NCBI RefSeq assembly: GCF_011030405.1
Contig: NZ_JAAJTJ010000002.1
Coordinates: 310,001 to 374,000, forward strand
Length of the DNA: 64,000 nt
DNA from: Parapedobacter sp. SGR-10
Lineage (GTDB): Bacteria; Bacteroidota; Bacteroidia; Sphingobacteriales; Sphingobacteriaceae
Direction: 5' to 3'
Below, one piece after another: positions 32,599 through 40,955 of this stretch. The position numbers were made by a program, and so were the translations under genes. How positions within the stretch are numbered: position 1 is the stretch's first letter; every line of letters starts with the position of its first letter. The notes beneath the pieces are model-generated. The model saw only the letters and a program-made list of their open reading frames with translations, was not told the origin of the DNA and did not search any database.

Positions 32599-33867
32599 TT
32601 ATTTTTTTGAGTAAATGTATTTGATGCTGATCCAGGATAGCGGTACCAGGATGGCCGCTAAGGCAAAAAAGGATATATAGCTTGTCTGCGTAATGATGGG
32701 TACGATCCAAGTGGTGATCAGCGTGCCGAGTACAGCTGCTGTACCTCCCATTCCGGAGACTGTGCCGACATTTTTTCCGTGGAAATAATCACTAGGCAGG
32801 GTCTGTATATTGTTTATTAAAAACTGAAAACCGAATAGTGTCATCCCGATCAGGCACATAGCTAGCGTAGGTGTATCTTTGAGCGCGTCCAAGCGCAGCA
32901 GGATAATGATCAACGATACGATCATCAGAATGGACCCTATGGTGACGGCTTCTTTTCGGGCCTGTACAGCCGGTATCTGCTGACGGATGCGGTAAGAAGA
33001 GTAATAGCCCCCTGCCAACGATCCCAAAGCAGCAAATAGATAAGGCACCCAAGCGAAGGCTCCGATCTGCTTGATGTCGAAGTGGAACTGTTCTTTGAGA
33101 AAAGTAGGAAGCCAGGTTACGAAGAGCCACCATACCGGATCAATAAAAAACCGGGAAAGAATAATACCCCAAGTATTTTTGATTTTCAAAAGTTCTTTCC
33201 AATGTAAGGGCTCTGCGGCAGCGGTCACCGTATGAGGGTCTTGCTGCATGATATGCTGTTTTTCTTCCTCAGTAATGAAAGGGTGATTTTGTGGGATGTT
33301 ACGGTTGAAGTATAACCAAGGTATAAGCCATATCAGTCCCAGAAAACCAATCAGTACAAATGTGGCTTTCCATCCAAAAGCGATGTACAGCAGGACGATG
33401 ACCGGTGCGGAGACGACCGACCCCAGACTTGCCCCGGCACCAAAAATCCCCTGTGCTATAGCCCTTTCTTTGGGAGGAAACCACTCGGCATTGTTCTTGG
33501 TCGCCCCGGGCCAGTTGCCCGCTTCGAAGAACCCTAAGAAAAGCCGGAAAATACTAAAACTGAGAATCGTTTTTGCAAAGGCATGCAGGGCTATGGAAAG
33601 GCTCCACCCAAGGATAGATACCGTCATTCCCAAACGTGTGCCGATGGCATCCATCATTTTTCCGGTGACGGTCTGGCCGATGGCATAGGCAATCATGAAA
33701 AAAGTCGTAATCGCCGCCAACGCATTCTTCGAATCGGCTACGTCAATGCCAAAGTCCTCGTGGATATAGGGCCAAAGGATGTTGATTGCACTCCTGTCAA
33801 TGTAATTGATGACGGTAGCGATCGCGATCAATGTGATGATATACCATCTTAAACCTTTAATCTTCAT
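32599..33867 (-). CDS. MFS transporter (hexuronate/ACS type)
   Basis: This 422-aa protein has about 12 transmembrane helices, opening with I-A-T-V-I-N-Y-I-D-R-S-A-I-N, the anion:cation symporter family signature found in ExuT-like proteins. The motif G-N-W-P-G-A-T-K lies near residue 140. It would carry uronate products such as DEH or monouronates across the inner membrane. Gaps of 4 and 11 bp to its neighbours place it in the operon. Substrate follows from the alginate gene context. Confidence 0.88.
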   Translation of the reverse strand: MKIKGLRWYIITLIAIATVINYIDRSAINILWPYIHEDFGIDVADSKNALAAITTFFMIAYAIGQTVTGKMMDAIGTRLGMTVSILGWSLSIALHAFAKTILSFSIFRLFLGFFEAGNWPGATKNNAEWFPPKERAIAQGIFGAGASLGSVVSAPVIVLLYIAFGWKATFVLIGFLGLIWLIPWLYFNRNIPQNHPFITEEEKQHIMQQDPHTVTAAAEPLHWKELLKIKNTWGIILSRFFIDPVWWLFVTWLPTFLKEQFHFDIKQIGAFAWVPYLFAALGSLAGGYYSSYRIRQQIPAVQARKEAVTIGSILMIVSLIIILLRLDALKDTPTLAMCLIGMTLFGFQFLINNIQTLPSDYFHGKNVGTVSGMGGTAAVLGTLITTWIVPIITQTSYISFFALAAILVPLSWISIKYIYSKK

Positions 33868-33871
33868 TGTT

Positions 33872-34903
33872 TCATTTATTTGTTACCGCAATGTTGGTCA
33901 GCCCTTTTTGGGCTCCTTTCTGCGTATTGGTGTTATAGACTATATTTCCTACGGCCTCGCCTTTGCTACTTTTCAACCGGATGTTGATCGCATGACCTGC
34001 GGCATTGACCTCTAGCTGATTGTCGGTGAATACATTGTGGCTGCCCCATCCTTCATAAGCACAGTTGACTTGTATTCCATCGAGAAAATTTACATTCGAA
34101 CCATCGTGAAAGCCTTTATTGTGCTCTATCCGGTAGGTATTTCCCTTGACGTCCAGCCAACTGTCCGCACTGTTTTCACCGGAGATACCCGTCGCATAAA
34201 ATTCGTTGTGTGCGATCAGGCCATTAGAAGTACCTTCTTTGATGTCGATGCATTCGGCTGTGATGTTTGGGCCGATTGTGTTATGCACCACGGTATTGGC
34301 ATCAGAGGCATCGGGCTTGCCGTCCGTGTATTTAGCCCAATTGCTGTTTGCGGTTCCGATGTATACGCCTTCGCCGTAACCGGGCCTTTTGAGGCCGGTA
34401 TCGGAAATCGTGCAATGCTGTATTAGATTGTTGCTGCTGAACTTGCGCAGGTGTAGTCCTTCTTCGCCAACCTGCCGTATGATCAAGCCTTCAAATACAT
34501 TGAAAGAGGATCCATCCGCCATCAATCCTTTGAGGCCGTTTTGTAGGGCCATGTTCTTGATTTTACAGTAATCTGCCTGTAGGTGAAATACATATCCTGT
34601 CTGCGTACTGCCCGCATCTAGAATGGTTTGATCGCCGCTTCCGGTGATGACTATCGGTTTTTTCGTTGTCCCACTTTTTGCCAATACAAATTTACCTTCA
34701 TATGTGCCGGGAGCCAAAACGATGGAATCACCGGGTTGAGCTTCTGCCAATGCTTTTTTCAATTGAGATACATTCTGTACCTGTACCAAGGTGTACTTGA
34801 CAGGCTCGTCCTCCGCCGATGGCACAGCAGTATCGGGAGCAAGAGAGGCTGCCTTGCAGGAAATCGCTGAAATCAGCAGAATCAAAAATGCAGGTAGTTT
34901 CAT
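33872..34903 (-). CDS. Right-handed beta-helix lipoprotein of unknown activity
   Basis: This 343-aa protein has a lipobox near I-S-C16 and a parallel beta-helix rich in N-x-I/F-x-x-N repeats. It shows an N-terminal P-G-D-S-I-V-L-A-P-G-T-Y-E-G start and the motif G-L-K-G-L-M-A-D-G-S. It is related in style to pectate-lyase-like and mannuronan epimerase folds but lacks the K and R pair in the PL6 arrangement. I also note D-I-K-E-G-T-S-N, which is like PL9-type helices. It could be a lyase, epimerase or glycan-binding protein acting on alginate. It sits between esterase and MFS genes with 4 and 10-bp gaps. Confidence 0.68.
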   Translation of the reverse strand: MKLPAFLILLISAISCKAASLAPDTAVPSAEDEPVKYTLVQVQNVSQLKKALAEAQPGDSIVLAPGTYEGKFVLAKSGTTKKPIVITGSGDQTILDAGSTQTGYVFHLQADYCKIKNMALQNGLKGLMADGSSFNVFEGLIIRQVGEEGLHLRKFSSNNLIQHCTISDTGLKRPGYGEGVYIGTANSNWAKYTDGKPDASDANTVVHNTIGPNITAECIDIKEGTSNGLIAHNEFYATGISGENSADSWLDVKGNTYRIEHNKGFHDGSNVNFLDGIQVNCAYEGWGSHNVFTDNQLEVNAAGHAINIRLKSSKGEAVGNIVYNTNTQKGAQKGLTNIAVTNK

Positions 34904-34913
34904 AAATGTCGTG

Positions 34914-35768
34914 TTAGATGATGTTTAGCTTTTTGATGAACTGGATGATCCTTTTACTGATCTCGTTGTTTTCTTCTTTTGGGAATTTGCCATGCAGCCC
35001 ATCCTTAACGATATACATTTCATTGTACACTTTGGCCTTGTCGAGCTTTCTTTTCAGTTCGTATGACATTTCGATAGATACGGTAGGATCTGCGGTTCCG
35101 TGTACGATGAAAACCGGCGGATTATCCTTGTGTACATAGGTGATCGGCGACACTGTATTCATAAATGTGTGGTCCCCAAAGTTGTCGCCGAGCCATTGGT
35201 TCAGGGATCTGCTCTTCCAGTCTTTGATGATGCTGATGCCGTACTTGTCAATGATGGCTGCTACACGCATATCTTCCACGGGGAGACAGTTTTTGTCAAA
35301 TCTCTTGTCATTCCCCAACAGGCCACCCATCAAGGCCAGATGTCCGCCTGCGGAGCCACCCATCACAATGACTTTGTCGGGATCGATATTGAGTTCCTTT
35401 GCGTGGTATTTTACATACGCAATGACAGCCCGGACATCTTCTATGGCCGCAGGAGCCGGTGCTATTTGCGAAAGTCGATAACCCATATTTGCCACGGCAA
35501 TACCGTTCTTAAACCAGGAGCCAAAACCTTTCTGGGTTTCCTTGTTACCCTTGTTCCATCCTCCGCCATGTATGTTGATGACGATAGGTGTAGGTGTACC
35601 CGGGTCGGGATGGTAGTAAATGTCCACGAGCCCAGTCCAGTCGTCGACCTTGGCGTATTCTACATTGAGTTTCTTTGTAAAATCTTTTGGATAGACTACA
35701 GTGTCAGTTTGCGCAGTGGCGAGTCCATAGGATAGACAACCCAATACAATGTATATCAATTTTTTCAT
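34914..35768 (-). CDS. Secreted alpha/beta-hydrolase (BD-FAE/esterase type)
   Basis: This 284-aa protein has a signal peptide (ends A-T-A-Q20). Oxyanion motif H67-G-G-G is followed by the nucleophile elbow G-G-S139-A-G-G, with acid D227 (G-T-A-D-P-T) and base H259 (G-L-H-G) completing a triad. Fold and motifs fit bifunctional feruloyl/acetyl-xylan esterases of PULs. In this locus the likely role is removal of O-acetyl groups from bacterial (acetylated) alginate, an inference. The ATG at 35,768 is used since M-K-K-L-I-Y-I opens the signal peptide. It begins 4 bp after the cupin gene. Confidence 0.85.
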   Translation of the reverse strand: MKKLIYIVLGCLSYGLATAQTDTVVYPKDFTKKLNVEYAKVDDWTGLVDIYYHPDPGTPTPIVINIHGGGWNKGNKETQKGFGSWFKNGIAVANMGYRLSQIAPAPAAIEDVRAVIAYVKYHAKELNIDPDKVIVMGGSAGGHLALMGGLLGNDKRFDKNCLPVEDMRVAAIIDKYGISIIKDWKSRSLNQWLGDNFGDHTFMNTVSPITYVHKDNPPVFIVHGTADPTVSIEMSYELKRKLDKAKVYNEMYIVKDGLHGKFPKEENNEISKRIIQFIKKLNII

Positions 35769-35772
35769 CACC

Positions 35773-36117
35773 TTATTTTTTAGGTAAAAAATCTTCCCGC
35801 AAGGGTGAAAAGACATCGATCAACATGCCCGCTTCCAGACATATACATCCGTGTACAGCGTGTGGAGGTACGTAGTACCCATCTCCTTTGGAAATAATCT
35901 GGTCTACACCGTCAATGGTCATTTTGAATTTTCCACTTTCTACGTACGTGACCTGCGCATGAAAATGACTGTGCAGTTCGCCGACTGCGCCTGTTTCAAA
36001 ATCGGCTTTTACTAGCATAATGGTCTCATCGTATCCGTAGACTTGGCGTTTTATGCCATTGCCCAGATCTTCCCAAGGCGTACGCTCACTGAATTGAAAA
36101 TTTTCACTTTTTATCAT
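35773..36117 (-). CDS. kdgF: KdgF-like cupin (unsaturated uronate ring opening)
   Basis: The metal-binding residues of this 114-aa single cupin domain are visible: H49, H51, Q55 in H-S-H-F-H-A-Q-V and H89 in P-H-A-V-H-G. KdgF converts 4,5-unsaturated monouronates made by lyases to the open ketonised form (DEH) in the cytoplasm. The start overlaps the stop of the PL17 gene by 4 bp, so lyase and KdgF are made together. The name is supported by the G-Y-Y-V-P-P-H-A-V-H block typical of KdgF and by the lyase context. Confidence 0.88.
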   Translation of the reverse strand: MIKSENFQFSERTPWEDLGNGIKRQVYGYDETIMLVKADFETGAVGELHSHFHAQVTYVESGKFKMTIDGVDQIISKGDGYYVPPHAVHGCICLEAGMLIDVFSPLREDFLPKK

Positions 36118-38267
36118 GGTTCTATAGTTTTTACGTTAGTGATTTCATTGTCTGTTATTGCTATGGAGAAGCCATAGTGTTTGTCCGCTACATCGAAACG
36201 GAGCTGTATATCATGTGCTGATGGCATGACCATCTTAAAGTTACTGACCATAGGATTGGCGTTCGTGATGGTTTCGTCGGTAGGATTGATATCGCCATAG
36301 GTTTCGAGCAGTTGGGCGAATACGGCACGGTTGGTGTTTTTTTGCCTTAATATAAACCCTCTTGTGGGCAGTAGGTTGAGATTGGGGTCGTTTGCTCCTA
36401 GATGCACGTGATGGAGCGAAGTCTCCGGGCTATTGTTTGCAAAATGAATCTTGTAAAATTTGTAATTCGTCAAAAGGGTGAGGTAATTATCCTTTTGCTG
36501 AAGGGTATAGCTACCGTCTAACCAAAGGTGCTCATATCCGTTTTTGGTGCCAAATGTGTGCAATGTCTGTGCTGCGGCCAGATCTTTTTGGGATTGATCT
36601 ACTACCTGTCCAAGATAATAGTAAGGGAGATCAATGCTCGCCATTTTAGTGTTGCCATGTGCCATACTGATGTCCAGGATAAGTGGTTTTTCTAGTCCTT
36701 CAATTTTTAAGGTGATCAATGCTCTTGACAAGCTTGTCTGTGGATAGGCATTCTTGTCCGAAGCAATGGTATATGTGATAGTTCCCTGTTCCTTGAGCTT
36801 GATCATGGAAGGGGTATACTCTTCGGCAGCGCTGACCTTTGCATTGAACTGTGAGGCTTCGCTGATGACGAGGGTATTATGCGCGATAGTCTGTTTGGCC
36901 CAGGAGTTGTTTTCTTTCAAATAGTGCCCGCCGGATTTAGTTTCGATGTTCAGAAAACGTGCTGCCCCATAGTCGGGGAATATTTCTGTGCCATTGTCAT
37001 ATAATAGGAAGCTGAGGCGGTCGAAGTGTCCGTGTCCCATGCCGTGTGTAGTATTTTTCAGTACCAAGGCTTGTTGCGTATCTTCTGCGCCGTGGCGAAG
37101 GATAGCTATACCTCCTTTTTTACCATCTTTGCCATCGTGTATCAATGTTGTTTTGTAGTCAAAGGGTTGTGATTTTCCAAGATAAATGTCTTCTGCGACC
37201 TGTAGGCCAGCATCTGAAAGGGTAACTTTCCCTTGTTTTTGTGCCATGCCCAAGAGTGTAGGAGAGGGACTGATGTCTCCATAGATGATATTGTTGGCTA
37301 GGATCAGCTCGTTGCTTTTGATAGATTTGTCCTTGATGGCGTCATTGAGCGGGAACAACAGGCCGTTTGTATAGCTGGTCTGAAATACGGTTTCGATAGC
37401 CTTGGCCAGAAGTTTGTCCCTGTATTCGAAGATCTTTAGTTCCGGTCTGTAGTTGTGCAGCGCCTTTGCAAACAAGACAAAGGGGAGCAATGCGTATCTT
37501 TGATAATAAGGGCCTTCAGCATAATATCCATCGGGTGAAAACAATTCGTCCATTTGCTTCAGAAAGCCGGTATTTTTGTCTAATGCACTACCATAAATTG
37601 ATTTGTCCACCCATTCCTTTTTGCCCAATACCAATCCCGTAAGCCCTACGGCGGCAATGCTCCAAGTCCCATGGTTATGGATTTTGTCGAATACGTCTTT
37701 GTGATTGACCATCAGATAATCGACCATCGGTACAAAGAGGTTGTTTTCGATATGTTTTCTTTCTTGGTCGGATAGTTCGGATACGATCAGATCGTATGCT
37801 TGGATGGCATGCACTAACCATACACAATCATTGAGGTTTTGCCAAAAAATACGCCCACTTGGATGATTCTCTTTTCGTTTAGGATGCTCGGGCCAATTCT
37901 TGTAGCTTTGAGCATACGCCAAAAATATTTCTTTGCACCTTTTAAGATATTTCTGCTCTAGTGTGATCTGATAACAGATAGCACTATTGAGCAGCAACTG
38001 GTAATTTTTCTTGTGTAGCTCGTGGGTATAGCCACCGCCTGCATCTTGGGGCGTAGGTACGGACACTGTGCCCTGCAATTCGAGATCGACAAAGTTTTTT
38101 ATCTCCAAGAAACTGGTTTTCAATAGTGGTAGCTGTTCCACTCCACTACGCAGTTTGGGTAGCTTTGGCTGTGTAATCAGCAAGCTAGGGTGATCCTGTG
38201 CAAAGATGGTGAGCGGGAAAATAAAGGCAAAAAATACCCTTACCACATATTTTATGTAGTTTCTCAT
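36114..38267 (-). CDS. PL17 oligoalginate lyase
   Basis: This 717-aa exolytic lyase has a signal peptide (ends I-F-A-Q24), an alpha/alpha-toroid domain, then a heparinase II/III-like beta-sheet domain. Catalytic features of Alg17c-type PL17 are present: N198-H199-G-T-W, Y254/Y255 in E-G-P-Y-Y-Q-R-Y, and H412-G-H414-F-D in the second domain. It releases unsaturated monouronate from alginate oligomers, probably in the periplasm. It starts 22 bp after the GntR gene and overlaps the kdgF gene by 4 bp. Confidence 0.93.
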   Translation of the reverse strand: MRNYIKYVVRVFFAFIFPLTIFAQDHPSLLITQPKLPKLRSGVEQLPLLKTSFLEIKNFVDLELQGTVSVPTPQDAGGGYTHELHKKNYQLLLNSAICYQITLEQKYLKRCKEIFLAYAQSYKNWPEHPKRKENHPSGRIFWQNLNDCVWLVHAIQAYDLIVSELSDQERKHIENNLFVPMVDYLMVNHKDVFDKIHNHGTWSIAAVGLTGLVLGKKEWVDKSIYGSALDKNTGFLKQMDELFSPDGYYAEGPYYQRYALLPFVLFAKALHNYRPELKIFEYRDKLLAKAIETVFQTSYTNGLLFPLNDAIKDKSIKSNELILANNIIYGDISPSPTLLGMAQKQGKVTLSDAGLQVAEDIYLGKSQPFDYKTTLIHDGKDGKKGGIAILRHGAEDTQQALVLKNTTHGMGHGHFDRLSFLLYDNGTEIFPDYGAARFLNIETKSGGHYLKENNSWAKQTIAHNTLVISEASQFNAKVSAAEEYTPSMIKLKEQGTITYTIASDKNAYPQTSLSRALITLKIEGLEKPLILDISMAHGNTKMASIDLPYYYLGQVVDQSQKDLAAAQTLHTFGTKNGYEHLWLDGSYTLQQKDNYLTLLTNYKFYKIHFANNSPETSLHHVHLGANDPNLNLLPTRGFILRQKNTNRAVFAQLLETYGDINPTDETITNANPMVSNFKMVMPSAHDIQLRFDVADKHYGFSIAITDNEITNVKTIEP

Positions 38268-38289
38268 AATGAATTGAGCTATTAAAAAG

Positions 38290-39021
38290 TTAAATTATCT
38301 GTCTATTTTTTAGTTCACGTTGGCTAAGTTCCCAAATTGCGTTTAAATGTATTTTCATAGCTTCTTCGGCAAGATTTGCATCTTGCTTTTCGATAGCTTC
38401 GTATATAGCTCTGTGTTGATCGATGGCATCGAAAACCTGATTTTCGCCGCATACTTTTTTTTCTGTGATGTGTTTAACCAAATCCGGTATCAAATGCAGA
38501 AGCATGGAGGAGAGGACCGTATTTTGAGATGCTTGTGCAATTTTAGTATGGAAAAGCATGTCTTCCTCTACACTGGACTGGTTGTTGTTGGTCTTGATTT
38601 CAAAAGTAAGCATCGTGTCTTTCAAGATTTTTAAATCTTCTTCTGATCTCCGCTGAGCCGCTAATTGTACCGCGTTGAGCTCCAAGTGATAACGGGCTTC
38701 GATCAAGGCATAGAAATCGTCTTTACTAAAGTTGATTAAGTCACCGATCATGCTATCGATAATATTGATACTCAGACCGGCTACATAAGTGCCACTTTGC
38801 GGGTTGGTCTTCAATAGTCCGTAAAACTGGAGTTTGAGGATAGCTTCTCTTACATAGCTCCGACCTGTCTGGAATCTTTCACTCAATATACGCTCAGACG
38901 GAAGACGATCTCCCGGTTTTAGCTGTCCGGAAACAATCAGGTTCCGGATCTGATGGATAATGATGTCCACAGGCGACTGGATCTGTATAGCCGAAATGTT
39001 GTCAATGATAGTTGTGCTCAT
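38290..39021 (-). CDS. GntR-family regulator (FadR/FCD type), first gene of the alginate operon
   Basis: This 243-aa protein has a winged helix-turn-helix at about 20-75 (L-K-P-G-D-R-L-P-S-E-R-I-L-S-E-R-F) and an FCD ligand-binding domain at about 95-230. It has the metal-site type residues (E-A-R-Y-H-L-E, H-T-K-I-A-Q-A-S, D-Q-H-R-A-I-Y-E-A-I). Such regulators bind sugar acids such as KDG; a ligand from the alginate pathway is likely. It heads the operon, and its own promoter carries two palindromes spaced 15 bp centre to centre, suggesting autorepression relieved by a pathway intermediate. Confidence 0.93.
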   Translation of the reverse strand: MSTTIIDNISAIQIQSPVDIIIHQIRNLIVSGQLKPGDRLPSERILSERFQTGRSYVREAILKLQFYGLLKTNPQSGTYVAGLSINIIDSMIGDLINFSKDDFYALIEARYHLELNAVQLAAQRRSEEDLKILKDTMLTFEIKTNNNQSSVEEDMLFHTKIAQASQNTVLSSMLLHLIPDLVKHITEKKVCGENQVFDAIDQHRAIYEAIEKQDANLAEEAMKIHLNAIWELSQRELKNRQII

Positions 39022-39047
39022 ATTAAAACTTTAACATACCGTTTAAA

Positions 39048-39074
39048 TTGGTCAACCAAAAATTGGTTAACCAA
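39048..39074. promoter_or_regulatory. Tandem palindromic operators for the GntR regulator
   Basis: TTGGTCAACCAA (39,048-39,059) and TTGGTTAACCAA (39,063-39,074) are perfect or near-perfect palindromes 15 bp apart, the type of GT-N-AC site bound by FadR-subfamily regulators. The second overlaps the predicted -7 element of the operon, so binding would block polymerase. Confidence 0.78.
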
Positions 39075-39101
39075 AATTAGGAATAAAAAATTCAAATCCA
39101 A
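39072..39101 (-). promoter_or_regulatory. Promoter of the alginate operon
   Basis: On the minus strand TTG (39,101-39,099), a 19-bp spacer and TAATTTTG (39,079-39,072) fit the Bacteroidetes consensus. The start would fall near 39,066, inside the second operator. Confidence 0.7.
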
Positions 39102-39174
39102 AAAAAATATAAAATAATCTATTCGAGATCAAGAAACCTAGGTGTGAAAGCTATAGGAGTAATGATTTAAGCAA

Positions 39175-39212
39175 TATATTAATAGAAAATGTGAAATATT
39201 TCTATTAATATA
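39175..39212. repeat. AT-rich 14-bp inverted repeat
   Basis: Perfect arms TATATTAATAGAAA/TTTCTATTAATATA, 10-nt loop, in the middle of the divergent region. It is not followed by a T-run on either strand near enough for a terminator, so a protein-binding role is possible. Confidence 0.6.
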
Positions 39213-39466
39213 GAGGCCGATTTTTACACTACAATACATGCTTTGGATAGGATTTTGGAATGATGCTTTCGGGACTATACTACTGTTTCGAACGGTTAGG
39301 TTGTGACGCGAAATAAAATTAAAGATTTGAAAATCAGTAAAATAATGCTAGATTTGCCGTCACGTTTTGAGTAGGGGGAAGGCGGTTTATGGAGGTAACG
39401 TTTTGAAAATGAAAAAAATATGGGGTATTAATATTTAAAATATTTTAAAACCTCATTTTAAAACGG

Positions 39467-39474
39467 TAATTTTG
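39467..39474 (+). promoter_or_regulatory. -7 element of the HU gene
   Basis: TAATTTTG matches TAnnTTTG exactly; the upstream AT-rich stretch lacks a clean -33 TTG. The start would be near 39,481, leaving a ~46-nt leader before the ATG at 39,527. Confidence 0.58.
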
Positions 39475-39526
39475 CGTCCCGAAATGTTGGGAAGGGAAGA
39501 AATTAAATAATACAGTATAAATAGAT

Positions 39527-39820
39527 ATGACTAAAGCAGAAATTATTGCAGAGATCTCTAACAAGACAGGATTAGAGAAGGTAGATGTCCAGGAGACCGT
39601 AGAGGCATTCTTCAAGGTGGTTAAAAATGCAATGATCCAGGGAGAAAATGTTTATGTAAGAGGTTTCGGAAGTTTTGTAGTAAAAAAGAGAGCTGAGAAA
39701 ACAGCCCGTAACATTTCCAAGAATACGGCTATTATCATTCCTGAGCATTATGTACCAAGCTTCAAGCCTGCAAAAGTTTTTGTGGAAAAGGTAAAGTCAG
39801 GTAACAAAGTAAAAAAATAA
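39527..39820 (+). CDS. HU-family DNA-binding protein
   Basis: This 97-aa nucleoid protein matches HU/IHF over its full length: T-K-A-E-I-I-A-E-I-S-N-K-T-G at the start, the dimer core F-F-K-V-V-K-N-A-M, the G-F-G-S-F hinge, and the beta arm N-x-x-K-N-T with P-S-F-K-P-A-K at the end. It bends and compacts DNA. It is the first gene of a plus-strand unit with a TPR protein and a bS22-like protein. Confidence 0.95.
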   Translation: MTKAEIIAEISNKTGLEKVDVQETVEAFFKVVKNAMIQGENVYVRGFGSFVVKKRAEKTARNISKNTAIIIPEHYVPSFKPAKVFVEKVKSGNKVKK

Positions 39821-39835
39821 TCCCAATATCTTCAG

Positions 39836-40675
39836 ATGAAAACCAAACAAATCCTTGTCGTCGTGTTGGCAGTAGCCTTGATGGGTGTATTGCTGATGCA
39901 GCCGATCAAGGGTTTGGTGGATAAAGACAAAGGTGCCTCAACGGAGACGACCGAAGAGGTTTCCTCTCCTTACAACCTGCAGACGGTATCGGAGATGTCC
40001 AAGCAGAGCATAAACGCAACCATCGCACAGGAAATCACGGCTATCGAGAAACAGATTGAACAGGTAGAAGGCGAAGGGAAAGTTAGTCTATTACAACAAT
40101 TGGCAGACAAATGGGATGATGTAGCCAAAGCGATCCCGCAAGGGTTTGTATATGAAGAAATGGCTCGTCTCTCGCCTACTGTCGGCTATTGGGTGAAGTC
40201 GGGAGATGCCTATCGAGAGGGATATACCAATCTACAAGACACGGCAATGGTTTCTGCTCTTAACCAACGTGCTATTGCAGCTTATGAACAGGCGCTTGCA
40301 TTGGATGATAAAAATCTGTCGGCCAAGACCGGGCTTGGATCAGCGTTGGTGACAGGCACAAATAACCCCATGCAAGGCATCGCTTTGCTACGTGAGGTTG
40401 TAGAAGAAGATCCCAAAAATGTAGAGGCCAATAAGGCGTTGGGCCTGTTTTCGTTGCAGTCCCAACAATTTGATAAAGCCATTGACCGTTTCAAAACGGT
40501 CGTTGAACAAAAACCCGATGCCGAGTCTTATTTTTATTTGGCTACAGGGTATGAAAAAATTGGGTTGAAGAACGAAGCTATCGCTGCTTATCAAAAAAGC
40601 AAGGAAATGGCTGCCGATCCAACCCTTTCTCAATACATCGATCGTCAGATCGAAGCATTGAGCCAAAGTAATTAA
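39836..40675 (+). CDS. TPR-repeat membrane-anchored protein
   Basis: This 279-aa protein has one N-terminal membrane helix (residues 4-22), a Glu-rich linker, and about four TPR units from about 130 on (A-I-A-A-Y-E-Q-A-L-A-L, A-I-D-R-F-K-T-V-V, A-I-A-A-Y-Q-K). It is 15 bp after the HU gene. Probably a protein-protein interaction adaptor on the periplasmic side; the partner is not evident. Confidence 0.85.
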   Translation: MKTKQILVVVLAVALMGVLLMQPIKGLVDKDKGASTETTEEVSSPYNLQTVSEMSKQSINATIAQEITAIEKQIEQVEGEGKVSLLQQLADKWDDVAKAIPQGFVYEEMARLSPTVGYWVKSGDAYREGYTNLQDTAMVSALNQRAIAAYEQALALDDKNLSAKTGLGSALVTGTNNPMQGIALLREVVEEDPKNVEANKALGLFSLQSQQFDKAIDRFKTVVEQKPDAESYFYLATGYEKIGLKNEAIAAYQKSKEMAADPTLSQYIDRQIEALSQSN

Positions 40676-40705
40676 CAAAATTATTCACATTAAAAACATT
40701 AAGCT

Positions 40706-40795
40706 ATGCCAAGCGGAAAGAAAAGAAAAAGACACAAAATGGCTACTCACAAACGTAAGAAACGTTTGAGAAAAAACAGACACAAGAAGAAATAA
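40706..40795 (+). CDS. Tiny basic ribosomal protein (bS22/AURKAIP1-COX24-like)
   Basis: This 29-aa peptide (M-P-S-G-K-K-R-K-R-H-K-M, then A-T-H-K-R-K-K-R-L-R-K) is made almost wholly of Lys, Arg and His. It matches the AURKAIP1/COX24-type small ribosome-associated proteins known across Bacteroidetes and as bS22 in mycobacteria. It would bind rRNA at the small-subunit interface. It lies between the TPR gene and the RNase G gene, is too short for many gene finders, and is probably highly expressed. Confidence 0.85.
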   Translation: MPSGKKRKRHKMATHKRKKRLRKNRHKKK

Positions 40796-40845
40796 CTTTG
40801 TATAGTCTTTAGAGGGCGAGTATGTTCTCATCCAAAGGCTATCCG

Positions 40846-40887
40846 CAACCTATGATTTCAATTCGTTGTTTTATCATAGGTTGTTTT
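40846..40887 (+). terminator. Terminator after the bS22-like gene
   Basis: Eleven-bp arms caacctatgat/atcataggttg (40,846-40,856 and 40,873-40,883), 16-nt loop, then TTTT. It lies 50 bp after the stop and separates the HU unit from the RNase gene. Confidence 0.6.
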
Positions 40888-40928
40888 GCATTGCAATAAA
40901 GTTTTTTCACAAGTTTTATGTTTCATTT

Positions 40929-40955
40929 GGGAAAGGGTACGCGAGGTGCCTTCCC
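40929..40955 (+). promoter_or_regulatory. Leader hairpin just before the RNase G/E gene
   Basis: Arms gggaaagg and ccttccc can pair with one bulge around an 11-nt loop, ending 17 nt before the TTG start codon. It may mark the ribosome-binding region; RNase E/G genes are often autoregulated through 5' leader structures. Weak evidence. Confidence 0.4.

Larger units (their letters stand above)
39022..39526. other. 505-bp divergent intergenic region
   Basis: No protein gene is seen. It holds the GntR operators and promoter (39,048-39,101), a 14-bp perfect inverted repeat with a 10-nt loop (39,175-39,188 and 39,199-39,212), an isolated TAGATTTG (39,349-39,356) and the HU promoter element TAATTTTG (39,467-39,474). 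The rest is AT-rich with no other clear structure. Confidence 0.7.

Noticed and set aside
32588..32710. Extended start for the SDR gene
   Set aside because: It covers the end of the MFS gene and is unlike SDR N-termini.
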